Assembly (NCBI RefSeq): GCF_024580735.1
Contig: NZ_JANIJX010000005.1
Coordinates: 124,001 to 188,000, forward strand
Reading direction: 5' to 3'
Length of the DNA stretch: 64,000 nt
Origin: Brevibacterium moorei
Lineage (GTDB): Bacteria; Actinomycetota; Actinomycetes; Actinomycetales; Brevibacteriaceae
This document shows, one piece after another, positions 1-7,590 of the stretch. The notes beneath the pieces were generated by a model. The model ran no database searches and had not been told where the DNA came from. It was given only the letters and a program-made list of their open reading frames with translations. A program made the position numbers and the translations under genes. The stretch's first letter is position 1. Each line of letters starts with the position of its first letter.

Positions 1-114
1 GAACACGCCGCCGTTCTTTCCCACGTCCTCGCCGAAGATCAGGGTCTTCTCATCGTCGGCCAATTTGAGGTCCAGGGCGTCGGTGATGGCCTGGATGTAT
101 GAACGCGTCGTCAT
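1..114 (-). CDS. 2-oxoacid dehydrogenase E1 beta subunit (5' end only)
   Basis: Only the first 38 codons are in the window; the gene runs off the left edge. The visible protein begins MTTRSYIQAITDALDLKL and continues to a GEDVGKNGGVF motif at about residues 29-38. This is the usual N-terminus of the transketolase-like beta subunit of pyruvate or branched-chain 2-oxoacid dehydrogenase E1, which pairs with E1 alpha to decarboxylate the 2-oxoacid using thiamine diphosphate. The start ATG lies one base after the stop of the E1 alpha gene, with GGAGGGAAACTGAC upstream as ribosome binding site, so the two are translated as a pair. An E2 acyltransferase gene would be expected next, outside the window. 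Confidence 0.85.
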   Translation of the reverse strand, partial: MTTRSYIQAITDALDLKLADDEKTLIFGEDVGKNGGVF

Positions 115-115
115 G

Positions 116-1237
116 TCAGTTTCCCTCCCGCTCGCCTGCTGCTGCGATCTGTTCGCGGATGTTCGGGGTGGGGACCTCGAAGGTGTTACTCAGGAACTCC
201 TCGACCGTCTGCTTGGGCGCCTTCTCCGCGGCCGCGATGGCGGCGCGGAACTCCTTCTTGTACTTCTCTGTCAGTTCGGCCTCCTGCTCGAGGGACCACA
301 GGTCCTTCTCGGTGAGCAGATCGCGCATCCGGTTGAGTGGATCGCGTTCGAGCCAGGGCTGTTCCTCATCGTGGGTGCGGTAGCGGCTCGGATCGTCGCC
401 GGCCGAGGAATGTGGGCCGAAGCGGTAGGTCAGCTGTTCGATGAGCACCGGACCGTTGCCCGCCGCTGCGTATGCGCGCGCGGCCCTGGCCACCGCGTGC
501 ACGGCCAGCACGTCCATCCCATCGACTTGGACGGCCGGGGCACCGGCGGCCGAGGCCTTCTGTGCCAGGGTCCGGGACGCGGTCTGGCGCTCGCGGGGCA
601 CCGAGATGGCCCAGCCGTTGTTCTGGATGATCATCACCAGGGGCGCCCGGTAGACCCCGGCGAAGTTCAGGCCCTCATAGGTATCGCCCTGCGAGGTCGA
701 GCCGTCGCCGGAATAGGAGAACGCGACATTCGGCTCTCCGTTCATCTTCATCCCCAGGGCCGCCCCTGCGGCCTGCACGTGCAGGGCGCCGATGATGATC
801 TGGGGGAACCAGCTGCGGACGCCGTCGGCGATCCGGTTGCCCTCGACGTGGCCGCGCGACCACAGGAAACCCTGTTCGACGGTGATGGCCCCGTGTTGGA
901 TCATCTGGGGCAGATCGCGGTAAGTGGGGAACAGGTAGTCCATCGCCTCGAACGCGGTGACGCTGCCGATCTGGCTGGCCTCCTGTCCGATGGTCGGGGC
1001 ATAGAAGCCCAGGCGGCCCTGGCGGGAGAAGATCGTGGTCTGGTCGTGCAGAGTGCGCTCCCAGAGCATCTTCTGCATCAGGTCGGTCAGGTCCTCGTCG
1101 GTGAAGGTGTCGAAGACCTGTTGGTCGACGATCCTGTGGTTCTCGTCGAGCACGCTGATGGGACCCTGGACGTCCTTGCCCTGGGAATCCCTGATCGCCG
1201 CGAAGTCGACGACCGGGGTGGCGGTTTGCTCCGTCAT
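116..1237 (-). CDS. pdhA: pyruvate (2-oxoacid) dehydrogenase E1 alpha subunit
   Basis: 373 residues, normal length for the alpha subunit of a heterotetrameric E1. It performs the thiamine-diphosphate-dependent decarboxylation of a 2-oxoacid and passes the acyl group to E2 lipoamide. The ThDP/Mg site is seen as GDGS at residues 177-180 and NN at 206-207, with the YAPTIGQEA entry motif near residue 79. Family comparison favours pyruvate, but branched-chain 2-oxoacids cannot be excluded from sequence alone. The ATG follows an AGGAGG sequence that overlaps the TAG stop of the upstream transporter, and the downstream beta gene begins one base after this gene ends. Transporter, alpha and beta are therefore a tightly coupled operon. 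Confidence 0.88.
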   Translation of the reverse strand: MTEQTATPVVDFAAIRDSQGKDVQGPISVLDENHRIVDQQVFDTFTDEDLTDLMQKMLWERTLHDQTTIFSRQGRLGFYAPTIGQEASQIGSVTAFEAMDYLFPTYRDLPQMIQHGAITVEQGFLWSRGHVEGNRIADGVRSWFPQIIIGALHVQAAGAALGMKMNGEPNVAFSYSGDGSTSQGDTYEGLNFAGVYRAPLVMIIQNNGWAISVPRERQTASRTLAQKASAAGAPAVQVDGMDVLAVHAVARAARAYAAAGNGPVLIEQLTYRFGPHSSAGDDPSRYRTHDEEQPWLERDPLNRMRDLLTEKDLWSLEQEAELTEKYKKEFRAAIAAAEKAPKQTVEEFLSNTFEVPTPNIREQIAAAGEREGN

Positions 1238-1249
1238 GGTATGTGCCTC

Positions 1250-2560
1250 CTACTTCTGTGTGACGTGTGTGGTCGATGGTGTGGCGGGCGCCGGTCCGTC
1301 CGGGCCGCCGGTCTGTGGTGGTGCGCCGGGCGCTCTGATGGCGAACAGGATTACCGCGGCCAGGGCCATGAATGCGCAGCCGATGAGCAGCGCGGTGCCG
1401 AACGTCAGGGCGCCTGCGGCCATGAGCGAATTGAAGATCAGGGTGATCACGGCGCCGGCCGCGAAGCCCTGGTAGATCACCGAGTAGTTCTTCGACTGGT
1501 TGTTGTGCCCGTAGAAGTCCCCGACGATGGCCGGGTAGATGGTGATGCACCCGCCGAAGGCCGCGCCGAAGAACAGGAACCCCAGGATGTACAGCCAGGG
1601 GCTGGGCAGCCACGTCAGACCCAACAGCAGCGCGAAGACCGCCAGGACGCTCAGGGCGACGGCGACGATCAGGGTGCGCTTGATGTGGTCCGAGAGCCAG
1701 CCGAAGAAGAACCTGCCGATCGTGTTGACCACGGCGACCAGCGACACCAGGCTGATCGCGGTGCCGATCAGATAGGCCGTGGGCCGGTCAGTGGCCGTGG
1801 GCCCCGACAGGGCGGCGCCGCCGGCGTTGCCGATGATGAACAGGCCGGCGAAGCAGAACGCGGTGATGCCGATGAACAGCAGATAGGACTGGGGCGTGCG
1901 CAGCATCTGCCCGCGGGTGTATTCGCCGGCTGCCTGACCGGCGTTGCCCGTGTGCGGGGCATCGCGCAGCAGCAGTCCGCCGCCGGCGATGAGCAGCAGT
2001 GCGACGACCGCCCAGATGATGAAGCACATGGTCAGCCCGGGGTAGCCGGACGCCGCATCCCCGAGCACCGGGGTGACGACGAAGGGCAGGATGACGGCCG
2101 GCACGCCGTAGGCGCCCACGGAGACCCCGGAGATGGTGCCGGCCCTGTCGGGGTACCAGCGCAGACAGTTCGTCAGGCTCAGCAGGTAGCCCACACCGTC
2201 GGCGGCGCCGACGACGATCCCGGCGAACAGGTAGAGCAGCCAGACATTGCCCACGAAGCCGGAGACGAACAGTCCGCAGGCCAGCACGATGCCACAGGCC
2301 ACCAGGACCTTGCGGACGCCGAATCTGGCCTGCAGCCAGCCGATCGACAGAGTGGACACCGACAGGCAGATCATCATGATGGAGAAGGTGATCGCGATGC
2401 CGAATGTCTGGGTGTGGTCGCCCAGCAGGCGCTGTGCCAGAGGCGGGTTGAGGATGGACCAGGAGTAGACGGTGCCGAGCCCCAGCTGGGCCAGTACAGT
2501 GCCCAGGAGGACCCTGCCCCGGCCCGCGAGGGCCGGAGCGTCGGAAGCCTGAACGGCCAT
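1250..2560 (-). CDS. MFS transporter, oxalate:formate antiporter (OFA)-like family
   Basis: 436 residues with about twelve hydrophobic segments. The N-terminal GLGTVYSWSI motif (about residues 27-36) and the general layout match the OFA branch of the major facilitator superfamily, whose members carry small carboxylates such as oxalate, formate, pyruvate or lactate. Its TAG stop lies inside the ribosome binding site of the E1 alpha gene 12 bases downstream, so the transporter and the 2-oxoacid dehydrogenase are co-transcribed and probably translationally coupled. From that context I infer that it imports the E1 substrate (a monocarboxylate); the substrate itself is not shown by sequence. The ATG follows CGAAGGAGTGTC. 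A 6-5-6 palindrome stands just upstream. Confidence 0.8.
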   Translation of the reverse strand: MAVQASDAPALAGRGRVLLGTVLAQLGLGTVYSWSILNPPLAQRLLGDHTQTFGIAITFSIMMICLSVSTLSIGWLQARFGVRKVLVACGIVLACGLFVSGFVGNVWLLYLFAGIVVGAADGVGYLLSLTNCLRWYPDRAGTISGVSVGAYGVPAVILPFVVTPVLGDAASGYPGLTMCFIIWAVVALLLIAGGGLLLRDAPHTGNAGQAAGEYTRGQMLRTPQSYLLFIGITAFCFAGLFIIGNAGGAALSGPTATDRPTAYLIGTAISLVSLVAVVNTIGRFFFGWLSDHIKRTLIVAVALSVLAVFALLLGLTWLPSPWLYILGFLFFGAAFGGCITIYPAIVGDFYGHNNQSKNYSVIYQGFAAGAVITLIFNSLMAAGALTFGTALLIGCAFMALAAVILFAIRAPGAPPQTGGPDGPAPATPSTTHVTQK

Positions 2561-2583
2561 GACACTCCTTCGTGTTGAGGTGG

Positions 2584-2600
2584 TTCTACGTTCGGTAGAA
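2584..2600 (-). promoter_or_regulatory. 17-bp palindromic operator candidate upstream of the transporter-E1 operon
   Basis: TTCTAC, five bases, GTAGAA: a perfect 6-bp inverted repeat. It sits 24 bases before the transporter start and immediately downstream of the transcription start predicted from the TATAGT hexamer at 2609-2614. A repressor bound here would block the transcript. IclR- and GntR-type regulators use sites of this shape, but no cognate regulator lies nearby. Confidence 0.5.
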
Positions 2601-2608
2601 ATGGCTCC

Positions 2609-2614
2609 ACTATA
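2609..2614 (-). promoter_or_regulatory. -10 element candidate, transporter-E1 operon
   Basis: TATAGT on the minus strand, about 50 bases before the transporter ATG. No good -35 hexamer is visible. The flank (CCACTATA on the plus strand) resembles the promoter at 20589-20602. Confidence 0.4.
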
Positions 2615-2666
2615 ACGCTGGATGCTCGTTCAGAAAAGGGGTCGGAGGGTTTTTCCGGAGAAAATC

Positions 2667-3992
2667 TCACTGATCGGTCGGGGGTGTCCCGATTCTGCGC
2701 TGGCGGCCCGGCAGGCCGATCCGGCGCCGCCAGACGAGAACCCAGGCTGCACCGGCCACCGCCGTGACCCCGGTGGCCAGGATCCCGAAGCGGATCCCGG
2801 AGGCGGCGATCAGCACGGAGATCAGCGATGGGCCGCCCAGTTTGCCGAGGTTGTTGAACAGTGCCCACACGCCCAGGAATCTGGCGCGGCCGGCCTCGGG
2901 GCTGAGATCGGCGCCCACGGTCAGGTTGATGCCCGCGCCGAGGCCGTTGCCCAGCGCCATGACGATGGCCGCTGCGATCAATCCGCCGCCGGTGGGCAGT
3001 AGCACCATGATGAGGAAGCCCGCGCCGAACACGGCCAGGCAGGTGATGAGTGTCGTGGTGCGGCCCAGCTGGTCCTTGAGGTAGGCGCCCAGGAACATGA
3101 TGATGAGTTCGAGGGCGGCGCCCAGGGCGATGAGCAGGGAGATCGCCGATTCGTGCAGCCCGATGTGCACGCCCCACAGCTGCACGATGATCGGCTGACC
3201 GGCCCTGGCCACCGTCAGCGTCGCGATGCCGATCCCGGCCAACCAGACGGAGTCCCAGCGCACGTCCAAGTCCCTGATGCGTGGGCCGTGCGAATGCGGA
3301 GAGGACTCCGCCGGGGAGCCGGCGGCGCTGCCGCCTGCGGCGGTGTCGGCGGCTGCCGGGCCGGTCGGACGCTGCGGTGCCGTCTCCGATGCAGGTGCCC
3401 CGGCGACCGGGCCCCGGGCCCTGGGTGTGGCCCGGCCGATCGGCAGGGACATGACGATGACGGCGGCCAGCGCGGCCAACGCCGAGAACACGAAGACCGT
3501 CCAGATCGGGAAGACCAGCAGTAGGCCCGCGGAGAGCATCGGGCCGACCAGATTGCCCACGCGCATACTTCCGCCCAGGGCGGTCATGGCCCGGCTCACG
3601 TGCCGGGGCTCCACGGTGTCGGCGACATAGGCCTGGCGGGCCAGTGTCCACACGTCGTTGATCGGTGCGCGGGCCATGATGGACAGGGTGTAGACGGCCA
3701 GGGACCAGGGTTGATCGGCCGCCAGGGCGAACACCGTGGCAGCGGTGACGACGATCGCGGCGCCGGTGGCGGCGAGCATGGCGCGCAGATCTCCCAGTCG
3801 GTCGATCAGGATCCCCGCGGGCACGGTGCCGGCCAGGGAGACCGCTCCGGCCAGGCCCACGATGATCGCGGCGAAGGCCTGAGTGGCCCCCACGCTCAGC
3901 GCGGCGAGCACCAGGACCGGCACCACTGCGCCCAGGCCGATGTTGACCAGCACGGAGGGGACGAGGACCGGCCAGAGGATCTGTTTGAACAT
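2667..3992 (-). CDS. MFS transporter of unknown substrate
   Basis: 441 residues with two blocks of about six hydrophobic segments. They are separated by an extended hydrophilic Ala/Pro/Gly-rich central loop at roughly residues 190-240 that also contains a short His/Ser stretch (SSPHSHGPR). MFS motif A is seen as GILIDRLGDLR in the first half. I chose the ATG at 3992 because AAGGACGGCA gives a good ribosome binding site; a GTG 42 bases upstream would add 14 residues not typical of the family. It lies between the divergent dapB gene and the transporter-E1 operon, from which it is separated by that operon's promoter. The substrate is not recognisable; a drug-efflux or sugar-type role is possible. 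Confidence 0.75.
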   Translation of the reverse strand: MFKQILWPVLVPSVLVNIGLGAVVPVLVLAALSVGATQAFAAIIVGLAGAVSLAGTVPAGILIDRLGDLRAMLAATGAAIVVTAATVFALAADQPWSLAVYTLSIMARAPINDVWTLARQAYVADTVEPRHVSRAMTALGGSMRVGNLVGPMLSAGLLLVFPIWTVFVFSALAALAAVIVMSLPIGRATPRARGPVAGAPASETAPQRPTGPAAADTAAGGSAAGSPAESSPHSHGPRIRDLDVRWDSVWLAGIGIATLTVARAGQPIIVQLWGVHIGLHESAISLLIALGAALELIIMFLGAYLKDQLGRTTTLITCLAVFGAGFLIMVLLPTGGGLIAAAIVMALGNGLGAGINLTVGADLSPEAGRARFLGVWALFNNLGKLGGPSLISVLIAASGIRFGILATGVTAVAGAAWVLVWRRRIGLPGRQRRIGTPPTDQ

Positions 3993-4088
3993 TGCCGTCC
4001 TTCGCGTCGCCGGCCCGATGAACCACGTGGTCACAGCTCAGACTACGCCGGGTGTGATCCCGCCGACACCGCGGTGTGGGCCGGTCCC

Positions 4089-4115
4089 GTTCCAGGTGGT
4101 GGCGCTGTCTGGAAC
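4089..4115. repeat. inverted repeat between MFS gene and dapB
   Basis: GTTCCAG at 4089-4095 and CTGGAAC at 4109-4115 form a perfect 7-bp inverted repeat with a 13-base spacer, in the divergent intergenic region about 75 bases before dapB. It could be an operator for either gene; no matching regulator is known to me. Confidence 0.3.
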
Positions 4116-4185
4116 AATGGGACGGGGCCCGGCCCGAGGGCGGGCTGCGGTTTCAACCTGATTCCATCTGGTGGGAGGACACGTA

Positions 4186-4935
4186 ATGGCAGACATCCGG
4201 GTTGCGGTCATCGGGGCGCACGGGCGCATGGGCTCGCACGCCGTGGCGGCGATTGAGGCGGCTGAGGGGCTGGAGCTGGCCTGCGCACTGGGCAGTGGCG
4301 ACGCCCTGGAGACGGTACTGGACTCCGGCGCCGAGGTGGCCGTCGAATTGACGGTGCCGGCGGCCAGCGAGGCCAATGTCCGCTTCCTGGTGGGTCATGA
4401 CATCCACACGGTGGTGGGCACGACCGGCTGGGATGCGGACAAATTGGCCGCGCTGCGCGAGCTGGTGGACACCCACCCCGGGGTGGGTGTACTGGTGGCG
4501 CCGAACTTCTCGATCGGCGCGGTGCTGGCGATGAAGTTCGCAGAACTCGCCGCGCCCTATTTCGATTCCGCCGAGGTGGTGGAGATCCACCATCCGCGCA
4601 AGCTCGACGCGCCCTCGGGCACCGCGGTGACCACGGCCCAGCGCATCGCCGCGGCGCGCACCACCGCGGGCCTGTCCGCGGTGCCGGACGCCACAGCCTC
4701 CGATCCGCTGGGCGGGCGTGGGGCAGTGGTTGACGGCATCCACGTGCACTCGATTCGCCAGTTGGGGATGAACGCGACCGAGGAGATCCACTTCGGCTCG
4801 GCCCACGACGCGCTGACGATCCGCACGGATTCCTTCGCAACCGAATCGTTCATGCCCGGCATCATCGAGGCGGTGCGGCGCATCGCCGCGCACCCGGGGC
4901 TGAGCGTGGGCCTGGAGACGGTGCTGGACATCTGA
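4186..4935 (+). CDS. dapB: 4-hydroxy-tetrahydrodipicolinate reductase
   Basis: 249 residues, standard length. It reduces the DapA product with NAD(P)H in the diaminopimelate/lysine pathway in the cytoplasm. The nucleotide-binding GAHGRMG loop is at residues 10-16. The family signature EIHHPRKLDAPSGTA starts at residue 133 and contains the catalytic His pair (135/136) and Lys139. The ATG at 4186 is preceded by GGGAGGACACGTA; a GTG at 4171 lies inside that ribosome binding site and was rejected. The stop overlaps the next ATG by one base (TGATG). dapA lies 9 kb downstream instead of nearby, the space being filled by unrelated genes. Confidence 0.95.
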   Translation: MADIRVAVIGAHGRMGSHAVAAIEAAEGLELACALGSGDALETVLDSGAEVAVELTVPAASEANVRFLVGHDIHTVVGTTGWDADKLAALRELVDTHPGVGVLVAPNFSIGAVLAMKFAELAAPYFDSAEVVEIHHPRKLDAPSGTAVTTAQRIAAARTTAGLSAVPDATASDPLGGRGAVVDGIHVHSIRQLGMNATEEIHFGSAHDALTIRTDSFATESFMPGIIEAVRRIAAHPGLSVGLETVLDI

Positions 4936-5411
4936 TGGCGGCCTTCAAAATGTCCAAGGCGAAGATCGGCGCGCTCATCGTATCGCTGGGCCTGCTGCTG
5001 TACTTCGTCTTCATGCTCCAGCGCGCCTGGATCATGCTCACCGACTCCCAGCCGATCGCCAAGGTGATGGGAGCGGCCCTGGTCGTCCTGCCCATCATCG
5101 GCGCCTGGGCGCTGATCCGCGAACTCATGTTCGGCACCTCCATGGAGCGGTTGGCCGGCATCCTCGAATCCCGGGGCGAACTGCCGGTGGACGATCTGCC
5201 GCGCTCCCCGGGCGGTCGGATCGACCGTGCCGCCGCGGATGCGGAATTCGAAAAGTACCGGGCCGAGGCCTCGGCCGCGCCCGATGAGTGGAAGTCCTGG
5301 TTCAACCTTTCGTGCGCCTACGATGCGGCGGGCGACCGCAAGCGCGCCAGGGAGAACATGCGCAAGGCGATCGGGCTGGAACGGGAACAGCGTCGGGCCG
5401 GTCATGGGTGA
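4935..5411 (+). CDS. small membrane protein with C-terminal TPR-like helices
   Basis: 158 residues. Two hydrophobic segments (about residues 10-28 and 42-60) form a hairpin in the membrane. They are followed by a charged C-terminal half whose last 50 residues contain a tetratricopeptide-like pattern (WKSWFNLSCAYDAAGD, then RARENMRKAIGLER). Such a segment usually mediates protein contacts on the cytoplasmic side. The start overlaps the dapB stop by one base, and the CNNM gene begins eight bases before this gene ends, so the three are one translationally coupled unit. Similar unnamed proteins sit next to dapB in other actinobacteria. Function unknown. Confidence 0.75.
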   Translation: MAAFKMSKAKIGALIVSLGLLLYFVFMLQRAWIMLTDSQPIAKVMGAALVVLPIIGAWALIRELMFGTSMERLAGILESRGELPVDDLPRSPGGRIDRAAADAEFEKYRAEASAAPDEWKSWFNLSCAYDAAGDRKRARENMRKAIGLEREQRRAGHG

Positions 5412-6702
5412 GCTCGTCCTCAACATCGTGCTGGTGTTCGTCTTCGTGCTCATCGGCGGGTTCTTCTCCGCCACGGAGATGGCACTGGTCACCCTGCGCG
5501 CCGGCCAGATCGCCGAACTCGAATCCCGTGGGCCCCGCGGGGCGAAACTGGCCGCCCTGGCGCGCAACCCCAACACCTTCCTGTCCGCCGTGCAAATCGG
5601 CGTGACGGTCGCCGGATTCGCCTCTGCGGCCTTCGGCGCTTCGGCGATCGCACCCTATGTCGCCCCTCTGTTCACAGCTCTGGGGGCGCCGGCCAATGTC
5701 GCCGGTGTGCTGGCCACGGTGCTGCTGACCCTCATCATCTCCTACCTGTCCCTGGTGCTGGGGGAACTGGCGCCCAAACGCATCGCCCTGCAGCGCAATG
5801 AATGGCTGGCCTATGCGGTGGGCCCCCTGGTGGGCGGCCTGGCGCGGCTGTTGCGCCCGGTCATCTGGTTCCTTTCGATATCGACGAACCTGGTGGTAAA
5901 ACTGCTCGGCGGTGACCCACAGCAGGAGCGCCAGGCCGTCGGCGACGAGGAACTGCGCAGTCTGGTGGCAGCCGATGAACGGATGCCGGCGGCCGAACGC
6001 AAGATGCTCGACGATGTGCTCTCGCTCCGGGGTCGGCAGGTTTCCGAGGTCATGACGCCCCGGCCGGCCGTCTCCACGCTGGACGCGGACCTGAGCATCG
6101 GCCGGGCCGCCGAACGCGTGCGCGAACAGCCCTTCTCCCGGTATCCGGTGGTCGGTGAGTCCTTCGACTCCGTCGCCGGCTTCGTCCACGTCCGCGATCT
6201 GCTCGAGGCGGCGCTGCAGGATCCGCAGGCATCCATCACCACAATCATCAGGCCCATCCTGTTCGTGCCCTCATCTGCCAGGGTGCTGCCGACCCTGACG
6301 AAAATGCGCGCGGCCGGCGACCAGATCGCGGTGGTTGTCGACGAATACGGCGGAACCGACGGAATCGTATCCTTCGAGGACCTGGTCGAGGAGGTCGTCG
6401 GCGAGGTGTTCGACGAATACGACGCCCGCACCGAATTGGCCGCCGGGCACGGTGGCACGGTGTCTGGCCGGTTGAACCTGGTGGACTTCCAGGAGGCCAC
6501 GGGTCTGGAACTGCCGCGCGGGACCGCCGATACCGTTGCGGGTCTCATGGTCGAACGCTTGGGCCGACTGGCGCGCGTGGGCGATGTCGTGCGGATCGGT
6601 GATGCGCTGCTGCGGGTCGCAGCGGTCGACGGCAGGCGCATCTCGCGGGTTTCGGTGCAGCAGGCCGAAGGGCCGCACGAGGGCCCGGAAACGGGCGATT
6701 AG
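5404..6702 (+). CDS. CNNM/CorC-family membrane protein with CBS pair (hemolysin C-like)
   Basis: 432 residues in the usual order: a CNNM (DUF21) transmembrane domain (residues 1 to about 190, beginning with GGFFSATEMALV), a pair of CBS domains (about 210-330, including MTPRPAV and DEYGGTDGIVSFEDLVEE), and a C-terminal CorC/HlyC domain (about 345-425). Family members act in Mg2+/Co2+ efflux or resistance; the hemolysin name is historical. The start was placed at the ATG at 5404, which overlaps the previous gene by eight bases; upstream in-frame codons belong to that gene. The TAG stop is followed after 49 bases by an SDR gene on the same strand. Confidence 0.88.
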   Translation: MGELVLNIVLVFVFVLIGGFFSATEMALVTLRAGQIAELESRGPRGAKLAALARNPNTFLSAVQIGVTVAGFASAAFGASAIAPYVAPLFTALGAPANVAGVLATVLLTLIISYLSLVLGELAPKRIALQRNEWLAYAVGPLVGGLARLLRPVIWFLSISTNLVVKLLGGDPQQERQAVGDEELRSLVAADERMPAAERKMLDDVLSLRGRQVSEVMTPRPAVSTLDADLSIGRAAERVREQPFSRYPVVGESFDSVAGFVHVRDLLEAALQDPQASITTIIRPILFVPSSARVLPTLTKMRAAGDQIAVVVDEYGGTDGIVSFEDLVEEVVGEVFDEYDARTELAAGHGGTVSGRLNLVDFQEATGLELPRGTADTVAGLMVERLGRLARVGDVVRIGDALLRVAAVDGRRISRVSVQQAEGPHEGPETGD

Positions 6703-6751
6703 GCTACGCTGGACCCACACGAGGACCGGACACCGAGCAGGGGGTGCGCCG

Positions 6752-7582
6752 TTGGCGCTTCGAACCATTGTGATAACCGGTGCCAGTGATGGGATCGGTG
6801 CGGCCGCTGCGGCGCAGCTCGCGGCCGGCGACGTCCGCCTCATCCTGATCGGGCGGTCGGCGGAGAAGACCCTGCGCATCGCACAGTCCCTCGGCGTGGA
6901 ACACCATGTGGCCGACTACGCGTGCTTGGACGAGGTCCGGTCGCTGGCAGCCGAACTGCGGCGGACCTGCGACCGGATCGATGTGCTTGCCAATAACGCC
7001 GGAGCGCTGTTCAAGGACCGGGCGCTGACCGTCGACGGGTACGAACGGACCTTCCAAGTCGATCATCTGGCCGGAATGCTGTTGACCCATGAGCTCATGG
7101 ACATCCTCGTCGACAGCAGGGCGAGCATCGTCAACACCGCCAGTATCGCCGCCCGGCTCTATGCCCGCCTCGATCTGAACGACCTGAACACCTGGCGGGC
7201 ATTCACCCCGAACCGTGCCTACGGCAATGCGAAGCTGGCGAACATCATCTTCACCCGCGGTCTGCACAAGCGCTTTCGCTCCCGGGGCGTCTCCGCTGTG
7301 GCCTTCCATCCGGGGCTCGTGCGGACGAGTTTCGCCGCGCAGGCCAGGGGCTATCTGCACACGCTCTACACGGGAGCCTTCAGCGGCTTCTTCGACTCGC
7401 CGGAAACGGCCGGCGAGCGCCTCCGGTTCTTCATCGAGGGCAATCCGAAGGCCGATTGGCAGCCCGGCGAGTACTATCGCGCGCCGGGCCGGATCGGGCT
7501 GACCAAACCCCAGGTCTACGATCCGGACATCGTCGCCGAACACTGGGATCGGTGCTCGCAGATGCTTGGCATCGACTGGTAG
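6752..7582 (+). CDS. short-chain dehydrogenase/reductase
   Basis: 276 residues from a TTG start, chosen because AGGGGGTGCGCCG precedes it at good spacing and the protein then begins directly with the Rossmann strand. The cofactor loop TGASDGIG is at about residues 9-16, NNAG at about 77-80, the catalytic Ser region IVNTASIAA near 125, and the Tyr/Lys pair in AYGNAKLAN at about 157-165. This looks like a complete classical SDR of the retinol-dehydrogenase/WW-oxidoreductase-like branch, with NADP(H) likely. The substrate is unknown. It ends eight bases before the convergent copper ATPase gene. Confidence 0.8.
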   Translation: MALRTIVITGASDGIGAAAAAQLAAGDVRLILIGRSAEKTLRIAQSLGVEHHVADYACLDEVRSLAAELRRTCDRIDVLANNAGALFKDRALTVDGYERTFQVDHLAGMLLTHELMDILVDSRASIVNTASIAARLYARLDLNDLNTWRAFTPNRAYGNAKLANIIFTRGLHKRFRSRGVSAVAFHPGLVRTSFAAQARGYLHTLYTGAFSGFFDSPETAGERLRFFIEGNPKADWQPGEYYRAPGRIGLTKPQVYDPDIVAEHWDRCSQMLGIDW

Positions 7583-7590
7583 CAGCGAGT

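Noticed and set aside
65-2578. Plus-strand open frame of about 840 codons opposite the E1 and transporter genes
   Set aside because: Shadow frame of E1 alpha and the OFA transporter, with composition typical of reversed coding sequence and no recognisable motif.
4089-4115. Riboswitch (lysine or other) before dapB
   Set aside because: Only a simple 7-bp inverted repeat is visible; no conserved lysine-riboswitch core, and the region is too short for one.
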